A DNA stretch of 64,000 nt from Epiperipatus broadwayi (lineage: Eukaryota; Onychophora; Udeonychophora; Euonychophora; Peripatidae), in the NCBI GenBank assembly GCA_028023455.1, contig JAQFVV010012396.1:3106156-3170155 (forward strand). Direction: 5' to 3'. A model generated the notes under the pieces. The model saw nothing but the letters and a program-made list of their open reading frames with translations. It had not been told where the DNA came from and ran no database searches. The first letter of the stretch is position 1. Each line of letters begins with the position of its first letter. Below are positions 24,998 to 40,324 of the stretch, piece by piece. The translations under genes were made by a program, and so were the position numbers.

Positions 24998-26000
24998 CTA
25001 ATATTTTGAGATTTCGTTTAAGATCTTAAAGTGTTGATTTATTTTATATTTATTAGTGAGATACCTAGTCCAACTCCATTTCAATAATTTAATTCTTTCC
25101 ATTATGTCAGTGATTTTCTCAATCACATATTTCACTTCTGATCGCTTTTTTTTATTAAATCTAACATACAGTTTTCGAAGTTTAAGAGATATCCAAGAAT
25201 CACTTTTATAAATAAATACTGATAAAACAGATTTATTAAAAACCTTCCTATTCAAGCACAAAACATATTTTCTTTTAATATTAAATTACTTCTACCCAAC
25301 GACACCCATCTTTTAATTCTATGATTAATTTTATTCATTATGTTTCCATTTATATTAATAATCTGATCAAAACATTTATAATTGTTATCTTCTAATTCAT
25401 GATCATCAGTCTTCATTTGCTCCTTTTTGAAAAGTCTTTTTCTAAAAACATTTATCTTTAGTAATGGTTTTTATAACATTTTCTGAAGATCTGAAAATGA
25501 ACATAAAATTCTAAATGACATACGTGATCTCTAAATGTTTTATATATATTTATTTGTATAATTCATGCCTCTCATTTTACCATAAAACTGCTGTAAAATG
25601 TTTTGGAAGAGTGGAGTCACACTATTATTCATCCATATCAATTTTAATTAGGTTAGGGTCATAATTTAGTCTAAAAAATAAATTATGTTAAATAAGTTTC
25701 AGAGTTTGAGTATATTCTGGATCTTAATTTTGATTTTCTAAGAATTTAAACACCTATAATTCTTATAAATTTAAATACCTTGTCACAATTTATGTCAAAA
25801 ATATGTTGATTCATTTATTGATCTTTTTTATAATTCTTCTCAATACTCAGATGTGATATACTGAGCTATAATTATTTTTAAATCCAGCTTTTTTTCTTGG
25901 TTAGCTTGATTTCAACATTTTCTGTAGATGAGATTGTTAATAAAATTTTGTATAGAATTAACAAAATATTAATAGATAGTTTTTATAATTCTTAATATCA
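24998..26000 (-). mobile_element. Decayed RTE-type LINE fragment (reverse transcriptase C-terminal part)
   Basis: The minus-strand frame 25261-24998 contains MCLNRKVFNKSVLSVFIYKS, then IEKITDIMERIKLLKWSWTRY, which is the thumb/C-terminal region of RTE reverse transcriptases (family pattern MCLKRKVFNQCVLPVLTYGSETW... RIKxLKWRWAGH). Nucleotides at about 25840-25930 (aatccagcttttt, ttctgtagatgag) parallel 5865-5912 in the larger LINE, placing the polymerase core there. The whole fragment is riddled with stops, AT-enriched and older than the copy at 4.7 kb. Its 3' end near 24998 is not marked by a trinucleotide run, so the extreme 3' end is missing. Confidence 0.68.
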
Positions 26001-26967
26001 TTTTTTAAATATTATTATATATTAAATATTACTATATGTATCAGAATTTCTATTTAAAAGTCATTATATTACTATGATAACTCATATAATCATTGAAGAC
26101 ATTATCAATGTCAAGAATTAGTATTATATAGTTTTAATATAATATAGTATTATATATTTTAATATAATAACACTTTATTAAACTCGAGAAAAGATTAATT
26201 GCTCAAATTATTAAAATAATTGCTAATATAAAAATATTTATAAAATTTTTTGTAAAAACTATTTTTCATTGCTATTGATAATAATAATCATAACAAAATT
26301 TTTTTTTAAAAAATATCTCTCGATACTTAATAAAATAAATATTTCTACTAAATAATGAAAACATTTAAAAAATATTTTTGCTAAAAATGTTTTTCATATA
26401 ACAAACAATAATAAAAAAATATTAATATCTTACTGAACGTTTGTTAACTTATTTTCTCATATATTAAACATCTTCATACAAGTATGATGTCATGCTTTCA
26501 TTATGTTTTAAGTATAGTAGGAGTTTATTGTTGTTTCTATGTTTATGTATCAGCCTAGAATAAGATAACTGAGATATTTTTGTAGTTAATGATTATTTTT
26601 TAAGTTATTGGAAATGCCATTACGCACATCTTATAAAACTCATTAAAAACTACATATATTTTTATAATTTTCTCCATGAAGCTATCAAAATCCAAGATGT
26701 ATAGATGAATTAAGTATCATATGCATATATTTTTTTCTTAATCATTTCAATGTAAAATTAAAAAAACTTTTGGTAAACAATAAGCTTTGTTACTGCAGAA
26801 ACTGTTAATCATATAATGAGTAGAAAAATAATTTTAAAAGGGAAATATTATAAATAAAAATTAAATATAATCAAATTATTAAAAATTCAAATTTTTATTT
26901 AAGTATAAAAATGATAAGATTACCTTTTTTGCATATTTATATACTAAATATAAATTATATTTTATAA
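26001..26967. other. AT-rich non-coding stretch
   Basis: No coding or element content recognised. Short internal duplications of ttaatataatatagtattat occur near 26120-26165, and a loosely repeated block (ttttttgtaaaaactatttttcat and ttttgctaaaaatgtttttcat) near 26250 and 26380. Confidence 0.5.
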
Positions 26968-28671
<1,704 letters not shown>

Positions 28672-28800
28672 GTCATCATCATCTTCAACAACCACTATCA
28701 ATCCACTGCAGAATGAAGGTCTCTGTCCAAGTTCAATCCATCTTCTCCGATCTTTAGCTTCTCTTTTCCACATCACTCCTGCATACTTTCTTATAATTTA
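28672..28800 (-). mobile_element. Short RTE-type LINE 3' end
   Basis: The 129-base fragment starts with the tcatcatcatc trinucleotide tail, continues ccactgcagaatgaaggtct and caagttcaatccatcttctc, and ends cactcctgcatactttctta. It is near-identical to 4740-4855, and so is a strongly 5'-truncated copy of the same family read on the minus strand. It contains no protein domain. It looks younger than the 4421 and 24998 fragments because fewer differences are visible. Confidence 0.85.
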
Positions 28801-31800
28801 ATTAACAAACGTCAAAAATTTACCCTACAAAATTGCTTTGAAAAGTCGACTGATTCATTAATTAACCTTACCCTAGAATTAAATCAAATCAAATAAAAAC
28901 AATCTCATAATTCAAACTCATATGCACGGGTATATCGCAATTAAATTTAAAACTAAAAAAAGTGTCATTTACATTTTCTTTTTCTTTTTTAAAAGTGTAA
29001 TATAACAAAAAAATTATATTAAAAGAAAATAACGATCAAATGTGTTTTACAATAAATTTTTATTTGTTTTATGAAAATTTCAATTTATTATTTTTATGTT
29101 TTTTTTTTTTTTCGGAAGAGCGGCAATATAATTTTGCACCATTGTGTCACAAACTTGCGAAACAGGCCTAGTTGGAGTGTTTTCTTACTTTACCAACAAA
29201 TAATTAATATATAATTGATTTTAAATACAATGAATTAATAAACTTTACATACCCATAAATAAATAAATTTTTAAATAAATTCAAAATGATTGAAATAAAT
29301 TGACAAGTCTATTCAATTAGGCTAATTGGATATAAAATGATTTTTTTAAAAAAAGATAATGAGACATTTCGAAGTATAGAAAAAACATATGCCTAAAAAG
29401 TATCTTATATTATACATTATTATTTTTTGAAAACTTTTTATGCTATTAAGCAATCATATTGTATTCTACTGCGATTTATCACTTTACTGAGAAAATTTAA
29501 AATTATCGCTCTACTTTTATTCTTAAGTTGTTTAGATATTTTTATTTGCATGGCGAAAATAAAATTTTGAATTTAATTAATAAATAATCTTGCTAAATTT
29601 GAATTATTAAAATTTAGTAAAATTAGATTCAAGCATAACTATTTGAATTTTAATATGTATATTTTTCAAAATACTCACGTTTATTAAAGTTCATTTTTTT
29701 GAGATAATATCATTATATAAAAGTTTTCATCAAAAACATATAATATCTTTAATCCCAATACTGTTTTATTTCAGAGAAAAATCACGGCTCTGATCATTAT
29801 TATTCAAAGCAGAATTTTCAAATAAAAGATATGAATGTTACAAAATCATAAAACAGCGGAGTTAAAAAAAATCATTTTTCCTAATCAACTTAAAAGTTTT
29901 CTAAATGACTGTTGAAAAGATTTATTTGAGAATTTCATCAGTTATTGCTAAGTACGAGGAGAAAAAAAATAACATACTTTTGAACGACTATGAACATGAT
30001 TATTTTTGCTCTGCTGTTAATATTTTTTTAAAAGCAATTTTATAATAAATTATTTATTACATATCAATGATAAATAAAATTTAGTAAAAAAAAAAGTCTA
30101 TATATAAATTAGGTGAAATAAACATAGGGAATCTTCTGAAAAATGAATCTTGATTATCAAATTCATATTTATATAAATAATAAAACTACACATTATCATT
30201 AAGAATATTATCTAAAAATTCAAACATTTATTTTATATGAAAATTAAATTAATATTAAGTTTATAACATGAAAAACAATAAAATAGCCACAAGGAAGAAA
30301 TAATTTTAATTTATATTACTTGTTCCTAATATAACATTAAAATTAATTTTGCTTTCTAAAAATCTTATATATATATATATATATATATTAGTTATAATTT
30401 ACCCTTCAAGAATAATCAATACTTATTTTCCTTATTATACACTTTGGTATAAATAAAGTCAAAACATTTAACCATATTTTCCTTTGTCAAATTTTTTATT
30501 GGTATGTATTGTTGAAATGAATAGTCTTACTTCCTCTTTTTTGTATTTTTTTTTTTGAAATCAATAAATGAAATTAATCTAAAATATAAAATAATAATTG
30601 CCAAAAATAAAAGATTTCATTTTAGCTTTTAGGCTATAAAATGTTTTGGAGTTAGTAAATAACGTTTATTCCAAAATCTATAAGTAAACCCCTCTTTAAA
30701 AAATTAAAACTGGATTTATAATTGTAAAAAAGAAAAAATCAACAAAATATTGTAATAATTATTTTGATAGCTTTTTATAATAGATACTTTTATTTTCTTT
30801 AACCTCTGATATCTCAAAATTTTACTTGACTATACAATTATAAAAATTCAATGAAATTGAAATATAAGTGTTATATACACATTTAAAAATAAAAATGTAA
30901 TAATGTTATAAAAAACAATAATAAAAAGACATAGATTTTATATGAATATATAATTTTATTTTACATTATGAACAAAAGACAATGCAGTACAAACACACTG
31001 GTGTCATTTCAACTCTATTCAATATAATTAGTATTACTTTTTTATATTTCATTGACTGGAAACATTTTCTCTTGCTAAATTTTTTTGTTACCTTAGTAGC
31101 TCTTAATATTAAGATATTATATTTATAACTAATAATTCACAAAAACTCATTTCAATTAAAATTTTTATCATTACAAATTGAAAATGGATTCTAGCTATTA
31201 ATAAGAAACATTGAAGATTCAGTGCCATAAAATATTGTGTAAAAGATTAATACCATTTCTATTTATACAGGCAGTAAATTATGGAAGATTAAAAAAACAT
31301 TAATACTTTTGACTATCTTATATCTTTATAATATAATAAATGCATACATAATACTATTAAGAATTAAATAATTTATTTTAGTAGAATGAGAATGAGAAAA
31401 ATACTTTTTATTAACATCAAACTCACTTTATTTCTTTCATCATATTATTTAAACAAAAAAAGAGGAGGGGTAATCTTAACAATACAAAAAAAGGTTATAT
31501 TAAAAAAAAGATATTAATTTTATAAAACTGATAGATTCTCTGTTTGAATATTATTAGAAATGTGATGTTTTCAGTAATCTACATTTTTTTATTTAAAAAA
31601 TAATGTAAATTTTATAAAAATATTTGTATTATGGTAAAGTTCTATGAAAACATGCTATGACAAACACATTATAAGTTATTTTGCAGCTTCTAGAACAATT
31701 CAATTATTCACATTAGTTATATTTGAGAAAATGTAAAAAAAAGATACAGGTTCCTTATTTTTATTATTCACAGTGCTCTAAGTTTTGTTGGGTCAGTAGT

Positions 31801-33162
31801 CATATAATCTGGATTTTACCAGTTTACTATAGTCTTGATGCTTTCTAATGATATGTCTGCTACAAAAATCCTTTAAGCAATCTCTACTCCCCTATTTATC
31901 TCTTTATGCTTTTCTTATCTATCAGTCTTTGGATCAATCTAGAACCAACCTTCTTGAAGGTCTGTGTGTTTATTTTCTTTCTTCATTAACGATCTACTTT
32001 TGGTCAAAACAGATTCTAATGACTCTTACATGATGTTTTTGAAAAACATCTATTGATTTTTATGCCCAGGACAATCTTTTTTTATTAACTGTTAATTACA
32101 GTCTTCTTTTTGATAAACTGTAAACATTAAACTTTTGCAAAATGCTACATTTTATCAATATTTTTAATATTTTAAAATATTAATTTTTAAATGGCTGTCA
32201 TTTTTTTATTTTTTTGTTTTAACTTTTATTTTTGAAAACTGCATCAGCTTTTTTAAATTTTATCTCAAAAGTTTTAAATTGGGGAGGGGGGGAGAACTTA
32301 AAATTATATATGTGAAACAATATGACTGTTTCAATATATATTATACCCTGTCCTGGATGACCATCCACTATTATGTTTCAATGACTGTAAATAACAACAA
32401 TTAACTTCTTGTTCTCCTAGCTCAGCCAAGTTAAAAAATTTTCTTTTGCATATAATCCTGGTAATACACATCTATTTATTTCATATATAATATATTAGTC
32501 TTAATAAATTATTTAATAATAAAATATTACTAATCATGAGACTTGTTATTTAAATCATCCAGTAAGATACTCTTTTTTTAAAATTAAGCATTTACCAAAA
32601 ATTATAACCCCAATGGCATAGGAATATCACCAAATACTATGCCACTAAAATATGAACGATGTTCCCTTGACTCACCATTAAACTAAATAAATTATATTTA
32701 ACATTGAAGTTTCTTAAATTAAATTTAACTATAACACTATATTATATTCATTTATCTAATAAAATAATCATATCTTTCCTTTTTTTAACCTTTTACAACT
32801 CAACTAATATCTCAGATAATTATTATTGCTTCTTAAAATAATAAATTAATTTACATAACTAAATGTAAAGAGGGATTTTACGTATATCTAGCTATATTTA
32901 AAAATTAATAGTTAAGACACAAATATACTTAGCAATTTTTCTTTTTTAAATAATTAACTACTTTTCTTATAAAATTTGACTAAAACTAACATAAAAATAT
33001 TAACTAATAATGATCACAATGTAGTATCATAACCAAATTCAAAATAATTTCCTATCACCATGAATTATAATCTAATCATTTTATTTTTATAAGGCATACT
33101 AGTTACCAGTCTTCATTATAATCCTCAAGTAAGATAAAAAAATGTACATTACTTAATATATC
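28801..33162. other. AT-rich non-coding stretch
   Basis: No coding or mobile-element content could be supported over this 4.3-kb stretch. It has homopolymer runs, a (TA)n tract at about 30367-30388, and one G-run (ggggaggggggg near 32281). The small ORF at 31848-32033 has no recognisable motif. Confidence 0.55.
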
Positions 33163-33179
33163 AAATATCTTTAACAATA

Positions 33180-34159
33180 CCATGAGAATAGCAAAAGCAT
33201 ATATATGGGGATCAACATTACATCTATTAATCAAAAATGCCTGTTTCCCAATTTGCAAGGATGGGCTTAATCTAATAGGTCCACAATCTATCACATACTA
33301 CATTAGAGCTAAGATGTATATCATAACCACAACTAACCCCTTCTTGAAGACAACTGCTTCACCTCTACTTCTGCTTGGCATTATTCCATATGCAAATCGA
33401 CACTTTTTCACCAATCATGCCATTGAGCATGTTGATTTACTGGATAATTATAACATTAATACTTTAATCAGTCTATCATACAAAGATCTAAGAAAAATCA
33501 TATATCCCGATAGGCAACTTTGGTCAACACTATCAACTTCCAGAACACTAACAAAATTTCAAAATTTGTGCATGCGTCAGTCATGGCTAAAATTTCTACA
33601 TAATCTGCTACTTGATACAATACAAACAAAGCTATTTCTTATAAAACACTTTAAATTAAACCTAGATCCTATTTTCACATTAGGCAATGGACTTCCAAAA
33701 AATGCAACTCATATCTTTGAGACATGTTCATATTTTTCACCTTTACATCACTTTGTATTCCACAAAGACACAATTAATCTAAAAAAAAACACTCACAAAT
33801 AATATAGAAAACATAAAAACATAAATGCCTTAGTGACCATTCACACTCACAGAACAATATGGCTTGCCCACTGTGCTGTAATCTTTGACAACAAAAAATA
33901 CAATGTACTAAAAAAAATGACAAAGATTGGCATAACATATATCTATATGCTCAAAAGTATATACCAAGAAATGAAACAAAAAAAATGAAGCAAAGCAATA
34001 TATAATGGAAATCATCTTGTTTGAATACACTATATTTTAAAAACAACCAAAGAAAAGTAAAAAAAAAAAACTTAACAAAAAAATGTAAAAAGCTCTTAAT
34101 GTAAATATAATAATTCTTATAAATAATTTATTACTAATAAAGTCCACTTATATAAAAAA
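33180..34159 (+). mobile_element. 5'-truncated L1/Tx1-type LINE with 17-bp target-site duplication
   Basis: The insertion is bracketed by an exact 17-base direct repeat, aaatatctttaacaata, at 33163-33179 and 34160-34176. It starts inside the C-terminal part of ORF2 and ends in ctaataaagtccacttatat followed by a short A-run, as expected for target-primed reverse transcription. The preserved TSD shows both ends are intact as inserted. The 3' UTR of about 350 bases is A-rich. The protein in it resembles the C-terminal portion of the LINE at 44-50 kb but belongs to another subfamily. Confidence 0.85.
33182..33802 (+). pseudogene. LINE ORF2 C-terminal fragment (post-RT region)
   Basis: The open frame of 206 residues contains YIWGSTLHLLIKNACFP and KDGLNLIGPQS, which match the post-polymerase segment of L1/Tx1-type ORF2 (pattern FLWG... 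P...GGLNL..P). Further on, FQNLCMRQSWLKFLHNLLLD and a degraded zinc-finger-like end (NATHIFETCSYF, from a C-x2-C...H...C pattern whose first cysteines are lost) follow. There is no catalytic domain because the copy is truncated. The initiator Met is an artefact of the truncation point. The frame is nearly undamaged, so the insertion is comparatively recent. Confidence 0.75.
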
Positions 34160-34176
34160 AAATATCTTTAACAATA

Positions 34177-35400
34177 ACAAAATTTTTCTTCTTTCTTATT
34201 TTAATTAGATTATGTGCAATAATACCAGATATCTTTAATTATTACAATATATGTGTGGTTAAGATGATGCATAATGACTTAGAAATAACAAGAAAAGCAA
34301 CTTCAAAGAGTTGTTAATTAAAAAAAAACATTAATAATGATTACAGTAGTAGTATAAAATTTAAGAAAAAATTACAAACATTATATTTACTTAAAGAAAT
34401 ATTTAACATATTATGCAAAACTTAAAATCAACATTTAAAAAAAATACTTATAAGAAATAAAAGCTTTAAAATTATTTACAATTTGTATATAGTATATTTT
34501 ATTCTTAACTCTATGAATATTAAGATATTTTTTAATATTTCCATATTAAAACATTGACAACATACACAACTTATACATTACCATATTCTACATATTTCAA
34601 AATATATTTCTTTCATTATTATTACTTTGCCTTTAAATTTTTATAATAATAAGTTATAATTATAATTCTATAACTTGTTACCCTTTTCTATGTTTATTAT
34701 TAATTATAAAATAAACATCCAATTATCTAAACATTCATTATGATATGGTAAGTTATTATGTTGTTAACAATAATGTAAATCATTATCAGATTTTCTTTTA
34801 ATCATGACATCTTATACTTCAACATTCATTCTGTAATTTGATCTCTAAAATTTAATATAAAAAACATTAATAAAATCTTTACTTTTATATTCTTTCAATA
34901 TTTTATTTATTTCATATTTAATTCTTTTTGCATTATAAGAAATACCTCATCATCCTTTGAATGTTTAGCTATTATCATTGCTTAAATATATAATTCCTAA
35001 TATGATGTATAAACTAGTGTGATTTTTGTAATTATAAGTGTATGATGGATACCATATAAAACTATAAGAAACAATAATATCATGGATTACATAACTTAAG
35101 ACCACATATTCTCTCTTTTATTGTTAAAAGGAGGTTGTCTTGACAACAGATTGAGATTATTAGTTATTGTTATTGGTATTATTCCTATGTTTGCTACTTT
35201 CATGTATTTATATATATATATATATTTATACACTCATGTATTTATATATATATATATATTTACACACTCAGTACAGTTATTAAAACACGTATAAACATTA
35301 TATACATATAGATAACTATAATAAAAAAAAATACTATAATAAATTTTAAAATTACACAACATTTACAAAAATAATTAACAAAAAAATACAATGTACACAT

Positions 35401-35438
<38 letters not shown>

Positions 35439-38400
35439 TAAACATACACAAAAGTTTGTATTACTAATAAATATTATATTTAATAACATTTATAAACTCT
35501 TTTTATTATATAATTATACATTTTTATTATGTAATAAAATCAAGTTCATAGACAATAAAAGGTTTTTAAATATTATATCTGATAAAAATTGGATTGCATT
35601 TTAAAAGAAAATGAATAAAAAACCAATCCAAATATATAATAATTTAAATATTAACTTGAAATAAAGTTAATTTTTTTTCTTTATTTTTATTGTAAGTGAA
35701 AATCGGTGATAATAATATTTTATTAATCACATATAATTTCTTGTGTATTTACCAATGCACAAAACTCTGTAAACTTGGGAAGTGGGGGGCAATGTTTTGT
35801 AGTAACTTTTACATGTAATTGGAATGTGAACTAGAAAATTTTAAAAAATCCTTTTTTTTATTATTAATTTCTAATTTTTTATAATTTTATTATATATTTT
35901 CTTGATTGATGGAAAAATGATTCAATAGATTCTGAGATCATAGTTATGGTTTGCCATTATTAACCAATATAGACTAATGTGAACAAGATCAAAAAAATCT
36001 TTACAATGAACTTGTAGGAAAATATTGTATTCAAATCATTCTTACATAAATAATTTAGCATTAGATGAGTACATTATCTAGACTACACCACACGTTGTTA
36101 TTGGGAAATTGAAGATCTTCAAATATTATAGAATTTGATTTAAAAATACAGTATTGAATTTGTAGTATTTTTAAGGTATAATAATTAAATTATTTTAAAG
36201 GAAGGTTGATATTAATTAATAATGCAACATGTTTGACCATATTAAAATTCTATTTAAACAGTAGAATATGATAAGCTTTTAAATTTTCAAGTATATAATA
36301 TAGAGTATTTACATTTTAGTTTCAAAAAGGATGAATAAAGTATTCCTGCCAATGGCTAATAAAGTTATAATTTTGTCCATTTTACTACAGCACTCTTTGA
36401 AATATTAATAGTGCATTTCTTTGTGAAGGAAGATCCATTTTTTTTACGAATTAAAAGCTGAAAACCTTGTAATGAAATTAAAATAAACAGAAGTATTTTG
36501 GTTGTATTTATATATTGAACGATTTCCATCACCTAAAATTAAGTATTAAATGTCTTTAGAAAATTTTAACTTTATTTAAATTTTCTAATTACATTCAACT
36601 GTTAGTAATAGCACTTACATTAATAAATACAACTAAAATATAAATGTCACAAACCTTCAGAAAAACACTTCAGAAATACTTTGTTGTATTACAATTAAAT
36701 TTTAATAAATAAATGATGGTTATTCAATAATTTCATTTATTTTTCGATTGTTGCAGACTAAATCAAGAGGCAGATATTTATGTAAAGATTTGGAAATATA
36801 AATTCAGACATGGCTTAAATTAGCCCAGTTAAGAGATAATGTATTTATCATTCAATGATAATTATTTGTGATGTTTCCAATTTAAGAATTAATTGCAGTT
36901 CCATGATTAATAAAGTAATAAGTACCACATTTATAGTGTTCCAGGTTTTTATGAGAATTGAAATTGCAAATATACTTTTGATGATTGAATTTCAGAAATG
37001 TAAAGTGTACAAACCTTGATGTTTAAAAACAATATGTACCAGGTTTAGATATCTAAAACACAAAAGTTAATACCAAGAAAACATCATGATTTTCTCTAAA
37101 TTACATTTAATATATACTTTTAAGAATTGATCGCTCTAGTCTACAGACATCTAATGTAAATTTAAGTAAGACTAATAAATAATAATTCTATCTGAACCTA
37201 TTTTTGACATAAGTTTTACATCAGAGAGAAGCTGCAGAATAATGTATCTTACATTCAATGGCCATCTTAAAATGTTTTTAAATTTTAAGCTATTAGTTAT
37301 ATTATTAAAAAGGCTGGTGGATGTAAAGTATATTAAGTCCAAATTTCTCAACAATAAAAAAGCAAAAAAAAAAAAAACAAGTCTGGGAATATAGATATAG
37401 CAGTACTGTATTGTAATTTTGTGTTCACAGATTGCTTAAACTTATAATGGAAGAAAAGTAACTTTCTAACAATTGATTATAGTTGTAATGAGCTTTTGAT
37501 CAGTATTTTTATTTTATAGTTTTGATCTATTTTGTGAAATTTTCTAAATATAAATGATGATGTTCAAAGTTCACATCAATTATCACTTTCTCTTGCATTT
37601 TAATTACTTTAACAATGACAAAATGGCTTTTGTTGCAAGATGTTTAAAATAGAAAGTTTGATAAAACATATAAATTACTTTGTTGTTATTATAATAGAAT
37701 TAGAATGCTTTGATATAAAATTTATTCTCAATTCTTTTAATATAGCTTTACTGTGATTTTTTATCTACATGGTTTTGTATTTATCCAATCAAAAGTCATA
37801 GTATAAATTGGTGACAAATTAGCATTTGGTTTTTAAACATTGAATCTTGAATGCAGACTAATTTTGTGTTTACTTTATAAAAATATTATTAATAGAAAAC
37901 CAATTATTTTCAATAGTTTGTTATGAATAAATAAGTTTGAGCACATTGCAACAAATTAGTACATTTCATTGAAAAATTGGAAAATGGTATTTATCATTTG
38001 TTTGTTGACAATTCATTTTCATAGCTTCTTTCTTATCTATTTTATGTATTATAAGCTTATAAAGGGTAATTAGAAAAACTGAAATTTGCTTAATTAACAA
38101 AATATTATATGATAGATAGCAAATGAAATTTTAAATATGTAAACTTTAAAAAGTTATTGTTTTGATAAAAATTGAAGTTTATTGCAATTTCTTGTACAGG
38201 TGTTGTCTCATTTCCAAGACATTACCAATATTTAATTTGAAATGCATTTTGACATTATTATTCTGCCTGATTCTCTTATATTTAGTAACTTATTTTTTTG
38301 ATTGTTCTGTGAATTAATTAGTTTGTCTAAAGCAGACTTCTATAGAGAATGCATGTTGACAATAGAAAAGTATTTACACAGATAAAAGAAATAATGCTCA

Positions 38401-39584
38401 AGGCTAGATAGATTTATAAATGTAAATATATATAATATTTTAAAATGGAAACTGAAAAAGTTTACTCAAAACTTTAACTATATTATGACCTTATAGTTTT
38501 TGAATAATACATTAGAATTACAAATTACTTTTCTTCTAAAACATGTAGTACACAACTTTATGTATATATATTTCTAAAAATATGAACTTAAAGTCAAGTT
38601 TGTGTAGGTTTTTTACAAAAAAAATATATATATATTCTCATCTTTTTTTTCATCCCCTCATCTCTTTTTTCATTCTTTTTTCTTTTTGTTTTTATATTAA
38701 AAATTACATTCAATCCATCTATATATGTATGTGATATATAAAAAAAATTGTGTTAGTGTATTAAATAATGATGTTAATTTTTCTTTTTAAAAAAAAATTA
38801 GAATTTTTTTATTTTCTTTAATTATATATATATATTTGTTCTCTCAGTTCTTTTTTCACTCCTTATAATACAATTTGAATCATATTCCAATCCACTTTCA
38901 CACGTACATGTAAACATATAATAATCAGATTATCAAATAAAATAATGATCCATGCTCCATAAGCCAAATATTCCACTCTTAAATATTCAATCTTGAATAA
39001 AGTGCGACTTATCTTTCCGTATCAATAATAATGGAAAAATGAACAGTATACGCATAAAAATTATTGCGGTACAAAACTGTATTAAGCAAATAAATATTTA
39101 CTGCAGAAATTGTTATGTAAAAAAAAAGATTTGAATAAAAATTAAACATTTTTATCTGCGCTTAAGAAAAATGGTGCTTATTTATCTACGTTCTTTTTAA
39201 ACAATATTTGAAGTTAAATCTATCTTTTTAATATATACATTGCGTCAAATAAAAATGAAGTCAATGCTTATTTGGTACAAAAAAAATGTTTTTTAAATCC
39301 TATAATTAAATCACTATAAAATCTCATTGGAATGGAAATGCACCGATGTTTTTGTTTATTTTTCCGCATCAGTACAAAAAAAATAGTAAACGCGCTCACA
39401 TACACTGAAATGTATAAAAGAAATGTTTACAAACATTTAATAAATAAAAAAAAAAACGTTTGTAAACATTTTTATTATTAAAAATAAATATTTATTTGAA
39501 ATGATTTATAAATGCTATGAAAAAATATATCCTTGATCAAAAAATATTTATTTTTTATTTAATTATGAGTAGACATTTTGCAAT
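34177..39584. other. AT-rich non-coding stretch
   Basis: No gene or recognisable element in about 5.4 kb. Visible minor features: a 40-base tandem duplication with (TA)n at 35197-35270 (catgtatttatatatatata units), an (AC)n/(TA)n run at about 35398-35440, and short (TA)n runs near 38620 and 38823. The minus-strand ORF over 35260-35451 is a translation of these microsatellites. Confidence 0.55.
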
Positions 39585-40209
39585 ATTAAAGTTAGGTCTT
39601 AAATAAATATTAGGCTATAATATTACGATTTGATAAACATTAGGATAAACTCAGGGTTCTCCATTAATGATCTATACCGATAATAAAAAGAGCCATATGG
39701 GTACTAGTGACAATGAGAATGATTATTACCCATTATAAATACTCTAATTATAATTAAAAAATAAATTTTAAGAGAAGAAACCTCAACTCACTCTTACAAA
39801 TTACAAATACCACAGAGTAGTTAAGTTATAATATAATCTCTTTCTCACAATAAAATTTCTTTTATTATCCCCCCCCCCCCATATAATCATATATCTCATA
39901 GCCACTATTCCAACATCTTACTGCCATAATCAGATACACAGTTCAAGACCTAAATAAAATAACCTTGTTCTTTAAATCTTATTTGTCTATTTGTGACACC
40001 TTTTTATTGACAATGATTTCTTTTATATAAAATATAGTTTCTTATTATTGAAATGCGATATTAATATCTCCAGGTTCAGTATAAATATTCTTAATATTAA
40101 ATTATTACTCAATCTTTATTTACTTATAAGTTGTTAATCAAATAAATGGTATCCTAGTGAAAGGTGTGAGGTGTCATACATTTATTCCAAAGATAATGTC
40201 TTCCTACTA

Positions 40210-40242
40210 TACAACAAGAACAACAACAACAACAACAACAAC

Positions 40243-40321
<79 letters not shown>
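40210..40321. repeat. Compound trinucleotide repeat (AAC)n(AAT)n(GAT)n
   Basis: About 110 bases of uninterrupted trinucleotides: AAC units, then about 20 AAT units, then about 10 GAT units. The equivalent place in the other paralogous segment (about 10188-10199) has only caataataataatt. The poly-Asn/poly-Asp and poly-Ile/poly-Met frames over it are translations of the repeat and not genes. Confidence 0.95.
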
Positions 40322-40324
<3 letters not shown>

